A stretch of DNA of 64,000 nt, from assembly GCA_002482505.1 (NCBI GenBank), contig DLGD01000001.1, positions 97,936 to 161,935 of the forward strand. Direction: 5' to 3'. Under the pieces are notes generated by a model, which was not told where the DNA came from, made no database searches, and saw only the letters and a program-made list of their open reading frames with translations. Below are positions 7,821 to 16,690 of this stretch, piece after piece; position 1 is the first letter of the stretch; every line of letters starts with the position of its first letter. The position numbers and the translations under genes are program-made. The stretch is from Christensenella sp. UBA7703 (lineage in GTDB: Bacteria > Bacillota > Clostridia > Christensenellales > CAG-138).

Positions 7821-7858
7821 GAAGACCAGCCAGTTTTGTGGCGGGTCTTCTCTTTTTT
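7821..7858 (+). terminator. Intrinsic terminator
   Basis: GAAGACC-AGCCA pairs with TGGC-GGGTCTTC around a GTTTTG loop (7821-7850), followed by TCTTTTTTT. It ends the small basic gene. Confidence 0.8.
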
Positions 7859-7879
7859 TGAATATTAACTGAATCAGAA

Positions 7880-10066
7880 TCATATTCTTCTAGCATTGAC
7901 TGCTTCAACAATGCTTAGAATTTTTGTTTTCTCATTGTTCAAATGAGTATTGGTTATATCTATGGCTGGTTGGAAGATACTCATGTTGCCTTCAAAATGA
8001 TTGAATTCATTAATCAGCGTTTTCTTTGAAGTTAGTTGTACCCGATACCTTAAACTCTCAATATCATCTTTCGGGAAAGCCGCGTTTATTATTTGTCCCA
8101 GTTGCATTTTTGGTTTTATTGGTATTTCATAACGTTCAACGAGCGTTTTCTCAACAAGAAGACGCAACTGTAAATAGATAAGTGAATGTTTTAGAGTTCG
8201 ATCTAGTAAGGGATATTCAGCAGGATCAACGATTTTAATCATCTCCACTGCTTTGTGAAGAATGTCATCAACATCAACTAGTAAAGTCTCTGGCATAACT
8301 GAGCTGGTCGTTTTGAATAATTTCCGATAAATACCGGCGATATTTACTTTTTCATCCTTATACCCGTGCATTACATTAGTTAAAAGATCAATGGACTCTT
8401 GGTCGTTAATTAGCGTGGCATATCCTCGACAAAATGGTATTAGCGACATCAAGAAAGCATCAACGTCTTTTATATATGGGAAAATCTTATTACGAAAAGT
8501 GTCGAGCAAGGTGTTGAGGTTAATCAACATGCCTTTTTCGTTTTGATTTAGAGCAATAAATCCATTATTTTCGCCGGAAGTATTATTGAGAATATATAAA
8601 TTATAGCTATTGCCATATTGACTTTCCAGCAGACGCAGCAAATCAATGTTGTGCGTGAGAATTATGCGTTTCTTTTCAGGGAGGATTTTCATGATTGCAT
8701 AAGCGATCTTATTTTTATAAATCGAGTCAAAACTTGAAATCGGATCGTCTAGTACAACAATCTGACAATTTGAATTTTTAGCCTTAAGAAATTCAAAAGC
8801 TAAAGAGAGAAAATTTTGCTCACCTGCGCTTAAAGGCAGGGTATCCCGGTCCTTGCCTAAAAAGTCGTTGTTTTCAAGATGCAGCTTAATTGTGTTGTTT
8901 TCATCGCGATCAATCTTGAGCTCTTTATCCATGCTATTACTAATGATTTCCTCGACATACATCATATCTTCATCAGATATAGTTGGTCGTTCGCGTATTA
9001 GTTGATAATACTCTTCTACGTAGGCAACCATTGAATCAGATTCTAGCAAGGTATTGAGTAAATTGATTATACGATCGTTATATAAATTAACGTATTGGGA
9101 AAACTCTGTTTGAAGATCAACGATTATTGATACATTACCCGTGTCAAGAGCGCTCATCAAGTGTCCCTTAATTTGAAATGGGTCATTAATGCCTGTCAGT
9201 TGGATGACTTGCAATGCTAAGTTGCGAACACCTTCATTAATCGAGGCAATTACAGCCTCGCGATTAGCAGTTTTCTTTTCAATGAGGTTCTTGCAATCAA
9301 TTTTTTTGTTATCACAAACAATACACTGCGTTTTTGTTGGGAACTTTTCCAAGATTCGCAATGCTTCACTATTTTCTTCGATTTCATGAATTTGCGGATT
9401 GGTAACAACCTGATCAAGGGGTAAATTAAAAAGCACCCTTATCAAGGATTCTTTACTATTAATATCATTGGTGAAGTAACTCCACTTATTTTGATCGATG
9501 TCGGAAACAGATCGCGCTTTACGGGTCATTATTAATTCAACAATTTTTCTGGCGTCGTAGTTTTTTCCTCTGTTTTGCTTGTTTAGACAGCTTGAGAGGA
9601 ATTGTTTCACTTCAGAATCATTCAGTATTTCTAGAGCTTTGCTACTCGCTGAAGAAATATTAAATTCAGCTTTCGATTGTTCGATGAGCGCTGTGATAAA
9701 TTTCTCTCTTGTGTTAGCCAACAAATCTGCCAACTCAAATTCGCGTTGTATATTTGCGCCCAGAAAGAAATCCTTAGCAGTTCCAGATATGATGTTTCTA
9801 TGATTCTGATCGCTAATTATGTAAAAAAGATCTTCCGAGTTGGAAGTATATTGTGCACCTAAATAGTCGGCAACAAAAGATGAACCTTGCTTCCCGCTGA
9901 TAACATTAATGAAGCTTGTCTTTCCAGTTCCATTGGGGCCATATACTACGGCTACCCCTTGTTCTGAGAAACAGATAGTATTGTTATTGAGAAAGTTCCG
10001 GAAGTCGTGGGTAAAGATTGAACCAATCTCAACTTTACTAAACATAATGCAACTTGCAGCACACAT
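7880..10066 (-). CDS. AAA ATPase resembling PrrC/RloC anticodon nucleases
   Basis: 728 aa from the ATG at 10066, which has GGAGGT four bases upstream; a TTG at 10096 would add ten residues. The ABC/SMC-like ATPase is split: Walker A GPNGTGKTS (about 43-51), signature LSAGEQNF (about 412), Walker B IVVLDDP (about 436), and switch His in LTHN (about 472). A CIVCDNKKIDC motif (248-258) sits in the middle insert where RloC has a zinc hook. The C-terminal region has Arg635-x3-Glu639 and His690 (NEFNH), like the Arg/Glu/His triad of PrrC. The gene is clearly more AT-rich than its neighbours and stands alone, so recent transfer and a defence role are inferred. It could also be another AAA_13-type ATPase. 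Confidence 0.7.
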   Translation of the reverse strand: MCAASCIMFSKVEIGSIFTHDFRNFLNNNTICFSEQGVAVVYGPNGTGKTSFINVISGKQGSSFVADYLGAQYTSNSEDLFYIISDQNHRNIISGTAKDFFLGANIQREFELADLLANTREKFITALIEQSKAEFNISSASSKALEILNDSEVKQFLSSCLNKQNRGKNYDARKIVELIMTRKARSVSDIDQNKWSYFTNDINSKESLIRVLFNLPLDQVVTNPQIHEIEENSEALRILEKFPTKTQCIVCDNKKIDCKNLIEKKTANREAVIASINEGVRNLALQVIQLTGINDPFQIKGHLMSALDTGNVSIIVDLQTEFSQYVNLYNDRIINLLNTLLESDSMVAYVEEYYQLIRERPTISDEDMMYVEEIISNSMDKELKIDRDENNTIKLHLENNDFLGKDRDTLPLSAGEQNFLSLAFEFLKAKNSNCQIVVLDDPISSFDSIYKNKIAYAIMKILPEKKRIILTHNIDLLRLLESQYGNSYNLYILNNTSGENNGFIALNQNEKGMLINLNTLLDTFRNKIFPYIKDVDAFLMSLIPFCRGYATLINDQESIDLLTNVMHGYKDEKVNIAGIYRKLFKTTSSVMPETLLVDVDDILHKAVEMIKIVDPAEYPLLDRTLKHSLIYLQLRLLVEKTLVERYEIPIKPKMQLGQIINAAFPKDDIESLRYRVQLTSKKTLINEFNHFEGNMSIFQPAIDITNTHLNNEKTKILSIVEAVNARRI

Positions 10067-10135
10067 AGGCACCTCCAAATCAAAGTTCATATACAATGAT
10101 TATAAGACGAAAACTTGTAAAAAATTATAAGAAAT

Positions 10136-10666
10136 TCACTCTCTCCCCCTCAACAACTCCTTAATCTCCGCCAGCTCATGCTCCATGCGATGCAGGTGCT
10201 GCTGCATGTCATCAATCTCCTGCTCGGCTTTGTAGTTGATCGCGAAGTCGATGATCGACTCGTGCTTGTCTCGCGTCGCCTGCCGGTTTTGGCTCATCAT
10301 GATGATCGGTGCCTGAAACGCCGCGATAAACGAGAGAATCAGGTTGAGCAGGATGAACGGTTTCGGGTCAAACTGCAGCCCCAGAAACGGCAGGATATTG
10401 ATGATAATCCAAACCGCGAGAAAGCAAGCGAAGATGATGATAAACGTCCAGCTTCCGCCAAACGCCGCAACCTTGTCCGCCACGCGGTCGGAGCGGCGGG
10501 TATGCGAAACATACTCCTCATCCAGCCTCGCCGCAACGCGCTTTTCATAGCTCTCCACCATCTGGTCGATGCGGGAGAGCTTTTCGTCGTTCAGCTCAAT
10601 CCCGTAGCCGCGAATCGTGGTCTTGCTCTCGGTTTTGATCGTGATTTTTTCTTTCTCCGCTGTCAT
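10136..10666 (-). CDS. DUF1003 membrane protein
   Basis: 176 aa. A charged N-terminal part (about 1-75) leads into two membrane helices (FIIIFACFLAVWIIINILPF and ILLNLILSFIAAFQAPIIMM). A conserved segment, SQNRQATRDKHESIIDFAIN, and a C-terminal coiled coil (EQEIDDMQQHLHRMEHELAE) follow. This is the DUF1003 layout; function is unknown. The open frame extends far upstream, but the ATG at 10666 has GAGGTG in position and fits the family start. It is encoded next to the AT-rich ATPase without evident linkage. Confidence 0.88.
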   Translation of the reverse strand: MTAEKEKITIKTESKTTIRGYGIELNDEKLSRIDQMVESYEKRVAARLDEEYVSHTRRSDRVADKVAAFGGSWTFIIIFACFLAVWIIINILPFLGLQFDPKPFILLNLILSFIAAFQAPIIMMSQNRQATRDKHESIIDFAINYKAEQEIDDMQQHLHRMEHELAEIKELLRGRE

Positions 10667-10789
10667 AACGCACCTCATACTTTTCGGGTTTGATAGATCT
10701 ATTTTATCAGCATCGGTGGTATTCGTAAACGCAAATCGGCATGTGCGTGATATAATGGGCGAAAGCAAAACGAAAGCGCGGGGGCATGT

Positions 10790-11101
10790 ATGAACAGCGT
10801 ACGCATTACGGTACTCAAGCGGGAGTTTTACCCGGATTTGGCGGAAGAATACCTGAGCGAGGGCGCTTCGGTTGGCGCATGCCCGCTGCAAAACGAAGGG
10901 GATGTGTTTCTCTATTCCGGTGGTGCAGAAAAGCCGGAGGGGCTTTGCCCGTGGGCCTGGATCGACCTGTATGCGACGGTCTCCACGCTCTATTCCGGCG
11001 GAGACGAAAACACCTGGTATCGCTCCGGCGGTACGCGCATCCTCTGTTGTACGGACGGGATACGCCCGGTGGTTTACCGGCTGGAGCTGATTCGCGCATA
11101 A
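10790..11101 (+). CDS. TIGR04076-family protein
   Basis: 103 aa, cytoplasmic. The pattern VRITVLKREFYPDLAEEYL, then CP, PEGLCPWAW, and CCTDGIRPVVYRLE fits the TIGR04076 family, a widespread small protein of Clostridia and archaea with conserved cysteines and no assigned reaction. TATAAT at 10751-10756 lies at promoter distance. It is divergent from the DUF1003 gene. Confidence 0.8.
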   Translation: MNSVRITVLKREFYPDLAEEYLSEGASVGACPLQNEGDVFLYSGGAEKPEGLCPWAWIDLYATVSTLYSGGDENTWYRSGGTRILCCTDGIRPVVYRLELIRA

Positions 11102-11107
11102 CCGACA

Positions 11108-11133
11108 TAAAAAAAGAGGAGCGATTGCTCCTC
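11108..11133 (-). terminator. Intrinsic terminator
   Basis: GAGGAGC-GATT-GCTCCTC with an A-tract on its left (a T-tract on the minus strand). It ends the DUF6440 gene and lies just past the stop of the opposing gene. Confidence 0.75.
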
Positions 11134-11154
11134 CTTGGGGGAGAACATTCTCCC

Positions 11155-11355
11155 TTAGCGGGCGAAATCGTGCTCCAATGTGTAGGCATCGGTCACGACA
11201 GGCTTGCCGTCCTTGTCGAGCAGCGGGGTGAGTCCGCCGGAATAGCCCGCCGCATGGAAGAAATAGTTCACGCCGGTTTCCCGGTCGACCCAGATTTCGT
11301 TGACGGTGGAGATCCCTTTGGTATAAATGCGGATAAAGCGATCGTCTTGACGCAT
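11155..11355 (-). CDS. DUF6440 family protein
   Basis: 66-aa single-domain protein. RFIRIYTKG, VDRETGVNYFF and GGLTPLLDKDGKPV are hallmarks of the DUF6440 family, whose members are short, soluble and uncharacterised. AGGAGGT lies five bases before the start. The gene converges with the TIGR04076 gene and shares a terminator region with it. Confidence 0.85.
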   Translation of the reverse strand: MRQDDRFIRIYTKGISTVNEIWVDRETGVNYFFHAAGYSGGLTPLLDKDGKPVVTDAYTLEHDFAR

Positions 11356-11463
11356 AGATTACCTCCTGTGTTGATACGACCAGTATACCACAACCGGAGG
11401 GCTTGACCGCAAGCAAGAGACGGGGCTATCATCAAGACAAGATTTTAACAGGTTGGAGAAGCT

Positions 11464-12405
11464 ATGATGCTGTATGAGTTTTCGGACACATTGAAACAAA
11501 TCACACCCAAACAGATCGACGATTCGCGTCTGACTGCGGGCGTTGTCACGATGGATTTGCTCAAGGGCGGGCTTGCCGCGCGGGTCGGCTTCGGTGCGGG
11601 GCTCATGGAGGAATGCGAGCGGACAGAGGGGCGATTTCGTTCCGCCGTGGATATGGCGGACGGGCACCTGTTTGCGATTGTCTCCGTGCGTGAAATCTCC
11701 GGCGAGCAGGATGCGCGGGACCGAGTCGGCCTGTTTGTGAAGAAGAACCTGATGCTTATCGTCTCTCTGCGGGATGACGACGAGAGTATTCCCGCAGCCC
11801 TTGAGGAAACACTTACGCGCCTCAACAGCAAGACTGTCTCGCTGGAGCGCCTGATCTGCGCGTTCTTCGAACGGCTCTTAAGCAAGGATGGCAGCGATAT
11901 GGAACGCTTTGACCACAGGATTGCAGGGATGGAGGAGCAGATTGAGGACAACACCACAGGCAAGCGGTTCAATGGCGAGGTGCTGGCGCTTCGGCGGCAG
12001 CTGCTCGTGATTCGCAATTATTATGAGCAACTGCTGGATCTGTTTGACGCGATGCTGGAGAACGAAGCGGATCTTTTTGCCACGAAGCAGCTCTACCACT
12101 TCCGCACCGCGCGAGATAAAATCGCTCGTCTGTCCGCCAACGCCCAGCTGCTGCGGGACAGCCTTGTACAGGTACGGGAGGCATACATGGCGGCGCTGGA
12201 CTACAACGCAAATCGCATCATGAAGGTGTTTACGGTTGTGACGACGGTGTTTCTGCCGCTGACGTTGATCGTCGGTTGGTATGGCATGAATTTTCAACAC
12301 ATGCCGGAGCTTTCCAGCCGCTTTGGATACCCCGCGGTGATTGTGCTGAGCATTCTCGTCGTGGTGCTGAGCCTGCTGTTCTTTAAGAAGAAACGATTGC
12401 TGTAA
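11464..12405 (+). CDS. corA: CorA-family divalent cation channel
   Basis: 313 aa. A cytoplasmic alpha/beta domain and long stalk helix (about 1-245) precede two C-terminal membrane helices. The selectivity motif YGMNF lies after the first helix, followed by a short periplasmic loop and a second helix ending in a Lys/Arg tail. Length and order are standard for CorA, a pentameric Mg2+ channel, though Co2+ or Zn2+ transport by relatives is known. A GGAG ribosome-binding site precedes the ATG. No metal-responsive leader is visible upstream. Confidence 0.9.
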   Translation: MMLYEFSDTLKQITPKQIDDSRLTAGVVTMDLLKGGLAARVGFGAGLMEECERTEGRFRSAVDMADGHLFAIVSVREISGEQDARDRVGLFVKKNLMLIVSLRDDDESIPAALEETLTRLNSKTVSLERLICAFFERLLSKDGSDMERFDHRIAGMEEQIEDNTTGKRFNGEVLALRRQLLVIRNYYEQLLDLFDAMLENEADLFATKQLYHFRTARDKIARLSANAQLLRDSLVQVREAYMAALDYNANRIMKVFTVVTTVFLPLTLIVGWYGMNFQHMPELSSRFGYPAVIVLSILVVVLSLLFFKKKRLL

Positions 12406-12411
12406 CATGAT

Positions 12412-12476
12412 TTGCGCTCTTAACGGAATCATCCATGGTATATTTGTTGCAATGTAACATTGATTCTTAAGCGCAA
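12412..12476. repeat. Inverted repeat downstream of corA
   Basis: TTGCGC-TCTTAA-GGAATCA near 12412-12431 pairs, with small bulges, with TGATTCTTAAGCGCAA at 12461-12476. No T-run follows, so it may be a hairpin or operator rather than a terminator. Confidence 0.4.
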
Positions 12477-12544
12477 TTTGGATCGAAATGTTGCTAACCG
12501 ACAAAAAAATCACGAAAAACGTATGTTTTTTACAGAAAAGCGGG

Positions 12545-12645
12545 TTGCATTTCTAGGGATACATTCACTATACTATTACATTGTATGAAGCATTTCTAAA
12601 AGAGAAAACGCCTTGCGTCTTCCGGCGCGAGGGGTGATCTTTTTT
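12545..12645 (+). promoter_or_regulatory. Promoter and terminator-like leader of the GGDEF gene
   Basis: TTGCAT (12545-12550), 18 bp, TATACT (12569-12574) form a promoter. Downstream, CCTTGCG pairs with CGCGAGG (12611-12632) and a T-run follows at 12640-12645, still 54 bp before the coding start. This could attenuate expression; the eight-base gap before the T-run makes it uncertain. Confidence 0.35.
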
Positions 12646-12698
12646 GCGCAGCGGCGAAGCGGGCCGCCCGCAGAGCGTTATGGAACGAGGGGAAAACG

Positions 12699-13883
12699 TT
12701 GGCAAGACGAATACTCGAACGCATACAACGCTGGCGATACCTGGGTCATGACCGCGAGACCGTGCGACGCTATCGCACGGAGACCGGCATGGCGAATTTG
12801 CGCACTGTTCGGCGGATGTGCCTGTTCATGCTGGGCATCATCGTGCTGCTCTTTGTGTTCAATGGAGCGGTGATGTGGAAAACGGTGGACATCGCCACGT
12901 TTTCGATCTTTGCTGCGTTTCTGCTGGTGCTGTATGCCTATATCACGTATCTTCTTCAACATGCTTCTGTGGAAGCGATTCGTTATACACGTCTTTTGAT
13001 CTATCTCATCTCGGCTGCTCTCTATCTATGCGGCATTTATGTAAGCACAGTCCTCTCCGGAGACGAGCTGGGTGTCGTAAGTGTCTGGATGTTTCTGCTC
13101 GTACAGATTTCGTTTGACACAACCCCGCTGCAAAACCTGCTAACCGTGCTTCCGTTTTCGATGATCTATCTTTTTGTCAGCAAGGGGATCAAGTCACAGG
13201 AACACTGGGAGCTGGATCTGATCTATACACAACTCTCCATCTTGGTGGGGCTGTTTATTTCCTATCATCAATCAAAGCTGGCGTTGGAAAACATCATCGC
13301 CCAGAGTAATCTGCAAAAGGCAAACTTTGCGCTGTATCATACCGCCACGACGGATGAGCTGACAGGGCTTATGAACCGGCGCATGCTCTTTGACCGCTAC
13401 GACACGATACTGAGCGATTGCGTCATGAACCAAAGCAGCATGGCCTGCGTGGTGCTGGATATCGACGACTACAAGCAGTTCAACGACAGTTACGGCCACC
13501 CGGAAGGAGATGCGCTCCTGAGGAGCATCGGCGGCGTGTTTCGCAAATATGGCAGCACACAGAATATAGAGATCGGCCGCATCGGCGGGGAGGAATTCCT
13601 CGCGGTTTGGCAGGAAAAAGATGTGCGCCGCTGTGAATCGGTAGCGGAAGACTTGCGCCGTGCAATCGAAAGCATGGCGATCCCGCACGCGGGCGCGCTT
13701 GATCACGATCGGGTGACGGTGAGTGTCGGCCTGTGCCTGCTCCCTGCGGCGGTTGCGCAGGGCGCATACCTCTACGCGGACAAGGCACTCTATCGCGCCA
13801 AGGATGCGGGCAAAAACTGCGCCTGCCGTTATGACGCCGCAACGGGAAAATATCACTTTCTCTGCGAAGAAGAGAAACAATAG
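12699..13883 (+). CDS. Membrane diguanylate cyclase (GGDEF)
   Basis: 394 aa. The first 45 residues are basic and cytoplasmic, then about five or six membrane helices (about 45-205), a short helical linker, and a GGDEF domain (about 215-385). The active-site loop is GRIGGEEF and the conserved TDELTGLMNRR and DIDDYKQFNDSYGH are intact, so cyclic-di-GMP synthesis is expected. The RxxD inhibitory site is absent at its usual place. Translation starts at a TTG with GAGGGG six bases upstream. The membrane part matches no named sensor domain. Confidence 0.88.
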   Translation: MARRILERIQRWRYLGHDRETVRRYRTETGMANLRTVRRMCLFMLGIIVLLFVFNGAVMWKTVDIATFSIFAAFLLVLYAYITYLLQHASVEAIRYTRLLIYLISAALYLCGIYVSTVLSGDELGVVSVWMFLLVQISFDTTPLQNLLTVLPFSMIYLFVSKGIKSQEHWELDLIYTQLSILVGLFISYHQSKLALENIIAQSNLQKANFALYHTATTDELTGLMNRRMLFDRYDTILSDCVMNQSSMACVVLDIDDYKQFNDSYGHPEGDALLRSIGGVFRKYGSTQNIEIGRIGGEEFLAVWQEKDVRRCESVAEDLRRAIESMAIPHAGALDHDRVTVSVGLCLLPAAVAQGAYLYADKALYRAKDAGKNCACRYDAATGKYHFLCEEEKQ

Positions 13884-14146
13884 CATTTCGGAAACGAAGG
13901 GTGAAGAAAGCGTGAGCATTTGATTGTTCGCGTTTTTTATTGGAGAGCCAAGGATATGCACCCAGAAGTGCTTGTGCGCCGGGTTGAGGGGGTAGATGCG
14001 CTCAAAGACGAAGAAAAAGGCGTCGTCCGGATGCCGATCGGAAAAATGCAAGCTGTCACACGCACAAGCAAAGGCAAAAGAACGCATGCACCATCGTAGA
14101 CGCAAGCGGGTGCTTTCGATAGAATGCCAGAAGGAGGATTCTGAGC
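13884..14146. other. Gap between the GGDEF gene and the GH94 leader
   Basis: About 260 bp with no convincing gene. A 47-codon frame at 13956-14099 has only a poor ribosome-binding site. No terminator or known RNA element is seen. Confidence 0.4.
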
Positions 14147-14188
14147 ATGCGTTATGGTAGTTGTGATAACGAGAACATGCCGGAATGA
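14147..14188 (+). CDS. 13-aa leader peptide copying the N-terminus of the GH94 enzyme
   Basis: The frame reads MRYGSCDNENMPE then TGA, with a strong AAGGAGG upstream. The following enzyme begins MRYGYFDNENREYV. Most matching codons differ only at synonymous positions, so this is not a recent copy. The stop overlaps the TGAGG that serves the enzyme start at 14200. It is either the remnant of a lost GH94 paralogue or a translated leader coupled to the main gene. Confidence 0.5.
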   Translation: MRYGSCDNENMPE

Positions 14189-14199
14189 GGATTCGGAAT

Positions 14200-16590
14200 A
14201 TGAGATATGGATATTTTGACAACGAAAATCGGGAATATGTCATCGACCGGGTGGACACGCCCGTCTCCTGGACAAACTATATCGGAACAAAGGATATGTG
14301 CGGCGTTCTCAACCAGACCGCCGGAGGCTATCTGTTCTCCGGCTCCAGTGAATACCACCGCATCACGCGTTTTCGCCCGAACGGCGTGCCGATGGACTTC
14401 CCCGGGCACTATGTCTATCTGCGGGATGAAGCGGACGGCGATTTTTGGAGTGTGAGCTGGCAGCCCGTTGGGAAACCGCTTGACCAGGCAAAGTACGTCT
14501 GTCGTCACGGGCTTTCCTATAGTAAGTATCTGTGCGACTACAAGGGCATCCACGCACAGCAGACGTTGTTTGTTGCGCAGGATGCGCCCGTTGAGATTTG
14601 GGATGTCGTGGTACGCAACGACAGCGACCGTGTGCGGAATCTTTCCGCCTATTCTTATTGCGAGTTTTCGTTCCATCAGATCGATATGGACAACCGCAAT
14701 TTTCAGATGAGCCTCTATGCGGCGGGATCGCGCTATCAGGACGGCATCATCGAGCACGACCTGTATTATGAAGAGGACGGCTATCAATTTTTCACCTCCA
14801 ACTTCACGCCGGATGGCTACGACTGCCTGCGGGATTCGTTCATCGGCGTCTATCGCACGGAGCGAAACCCCGTCGCGGTGGAGCGCGGCGTGTGCTCAGG
14901 CAGTGCGGAACTCGGAGGGAACCATTGCGGCGCACTGCAAAAGCGCCTGACGCTGCAGCCGGGTGAACAGGTTCGGTTAATCTTCCTGCTCGGCGAAGGC
15001 GGCATTGAGGCAGGCAAAATCATTCGGCAAACGTATGCAAGCAAAGCCGCCGTGGACGAACAGTTTGAAAAACTCCGCGTGTTCTGGGATGAAAAGCTCA
15101 AACGTCTCCAGATCGACACGCCCAACGCGGGCATGAATGCGCTGATCAATATCTGGACGCTGTATCAAAGCGAGATCAACGTGATCTTCTCGCGCTTCTC
15201 CTCGTTCATCGAGGTCGGCGGGCGCACGGGCTTGGGCTATCGGGACACCGCGCAGGACGCGATGTGCGTGCCGCACAGCAATCCCGAAAAATGCCGCCAA
15301 CGCATCGTGGAGCTGCTCCGCGCCGAAACCAAAGCAGGCTACGGGCTGCATCTGTTTGAGCCGCGCTGGTTTGAGCCGGAGCAGAAACAGCAGAGTTTCC
15401 GTTCGCCAACCGTGATCCCCATGCCGGATCGCGCGAGCATTGTGCACGGGCTGAAGGACGCCTGTTCGGATGACGCGCTCTGGCTCGTGGTATCCGTTGC
15501 GCAGTATATCAAAGAGACGGGCGATTTTGCCTTTGCGGGTGAGATCGTGACCTATGCCGATGGCGGGGAAGAGAGCGTCTATGATCACTTGAAGCGCATC
15601 TTGAACTTTTCGGCGGAACAGGTTGGGCAAAACGGAATCTGCAAAGGCCTTCGCGCGGACTGGAACGACTGCCTGAATCTCGGCGGCGGCGAGAGTGCGA
15701 TGGTGAGCTTTTTACACTATTGGGCGCTGGATCATTTTGTGCCGCTCGCGGAAAAACTCGGGCAAAGCGAAGACGCGGCGTATTTCCGTGCGATGGCGGA
15801 GCATGTCAAGGACGTTTGCGAGCGCGTGCTTTGGGACGGAAGCTGGTATATCCGCGGCATCACGGCGGACAACCGCAAGATCGGTACCCACACCGATGCG
15901 GAAGGCAAGGTGCATCTCGAGAGCAACGCCTGGGCGGTTCTTTCCGGCGTCGCGTCCAAAGAGCGCGGCGAACAAGCGCTGAACGCGATTCAGGACTATC
16001 TCTATACGCCATACGGCATCATCCTCAACGCGCCGCCGTATACCAAGCCGGATGACGGGATCGGCTTTGTCACGCGCGTATACCCGGGGCTGAAGGAGAA
16101 CGGTGCAATCTTTTCGCATCCCAACCCCTGGGCATGGGGCGCTGCCTGCGCGCTTGGCGACGGGGAAGCTGCCATGTCGTTTTACGACGCATTGTGTCCC
16201 TACAACCAAAATGATAAAATAGAAGTACGGCAGGCTGAGCCATATGTCTATTGCCAGTTTGTCGTTGGAAAAGCGCACACGGCGTTTGGCCGGGCGCGGC
16301 ACCCGTTCATGACGGGCTCCGCAGGCTGGTCGTATTATGCCGCGACGGAGTATATCCTCGGCATCAAGCCGGATTATGACAGCCTCACAATCGATCCTTG
16401 CATTCCGGCGGACTGGAAAGGGTTTTCCGTTTCCCGCGTTTGGCGTGGGGCCTCTTACGACATCCGTGTGACGAACCCAAAAGGCGTTACCTGCGGCGTG
16501 AAGCGGATTTTGCTCGATGGTGAGCCGGTGGCGATGATTCCGCAGCTTCCGGCAGGCACGCGCTGCCGCGTGGAGGTAGAACTGGGATAA
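14200..16590 (+). CDS. Cellobiose phosphorylase-type GH94 enzyme
   Basis: 796 aa, the usual GH94 length, cytoplasmic. It starts MRYGYFDNENREYVI as in cellobiose phosphorylases, contains TGLGYRDTAQD and the acid-catalyst loop LRADWNDCLNLGG, and ends with the conserved beta domain. The reaction cleaves cellobiose with phosphate to alpha-glucose-1-phosphate and glucose. I chose 14200 over the ATG at 14185 because GAGG is properly spaced and the family N-terminus fits. The ABC importer and phosphoglucomutase downstream complete the pathway. Specificity for cellobiose over other beta-glucosides is inferred. Confidence 0.9.
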   Translation: MRYGYFDNENREYVIDRVDTPVSWTNYIGTKDMCGVLNQTAGGYLFSGSSEYHRITRFRPNGVPMDFPGHYVYLRDEADGDFWSVSWQPVGKPLDQAKYVCRHGLSYSKYLCDYKGIHAQQTLFVAQDAPVEIWDVVVRNDSDRVRNLSAYSYCEFSFHQIDMDNRNFQMSLYAAGSRYQDGIIEHDLYYEEDGYQFFTSNFTPDGYDCLRDSFIGVYRTERNPVAVERGVCSGSAELGGNHCGALQKRLTLQPGEQVRLIFLLGEGGIEAGKIIRQTYASKAAVDEQFEKLRVFWDEKLKRLQIDTPNAGMNALINIWTLYQSEINVIFSRFSSFIEVGGRTGLGYRDTAQDAMCVPHSNPEKCRQRIVELLRAETKAGYGLHLFEPRWFEPEQKQQSFRSPTVIPMPDRASIVHGLKDACSDDALWLVVSVAQYIKETGDFAFAGEIVTYADGGEESVYDHLKRILNFSAEQVGQNGICKGLRADWNDCLNLGGGESAMVSFLHYWALDHFVPLAEKLGQSEDAAYFRAMAEHVKDVCERVLWDGSWYIRGITADNRKIGTHTDAEGKVHLESNAWAVLSGVASKERGEQALNAIQDYLYTPYGIILNAPPYTKPDDGIGFVTRVYPGLKENGAIFSHPNPWAWGAACALGDGEAAMSFYDALCPYNQNDKIEVRQAEPYVYCQFVVGKAHTAFGRARHPFMTGSAGWSYYAATEYILGIKPDYDSLTIDPCIPADWKGFSVSRVWRGASYDIRVTNPKGVTCGVKRILLDGEPVAMIPQLPAGTRCRVEVELG

Positions 16591-16625
16591 CGAAATCCAT
16601 CGAGTGACGGATCTAACGATTCAGC

Positions 16626-16656
16626 GAACAGGCTTCGGGTTTTCCGGAGCCTGTGT
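16626..16656 (+). terminator. Hairpin between the GH94 and kinase genes
   Basis: ACAGGCT and AGCCTGT with an inner CGG/CCG form a stable stem. No clear T-run follows, so it may be a partial terminator or a transcript stabiliser. Confidence 0.4.
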
Positions 16657-16690
16657 TCTCATAGTACGAAACAGGAGGATAACAACGGCT

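Noticed and set aside
10667..11416. Upstream extension of the DUF1003 frame to 426 codons
   Set aside because: The added part is antisense to the TIGR04076 gene and overlaps the DUF6440 gene; a proper start with GAGGTG exists at 10666.
13956..14099. 47-codon frame between the GGDEF gene and the GH94 leader
   Set aside because: Ribosome-binding signal is too close or too far from the ATG and there is no recognisable pattern.
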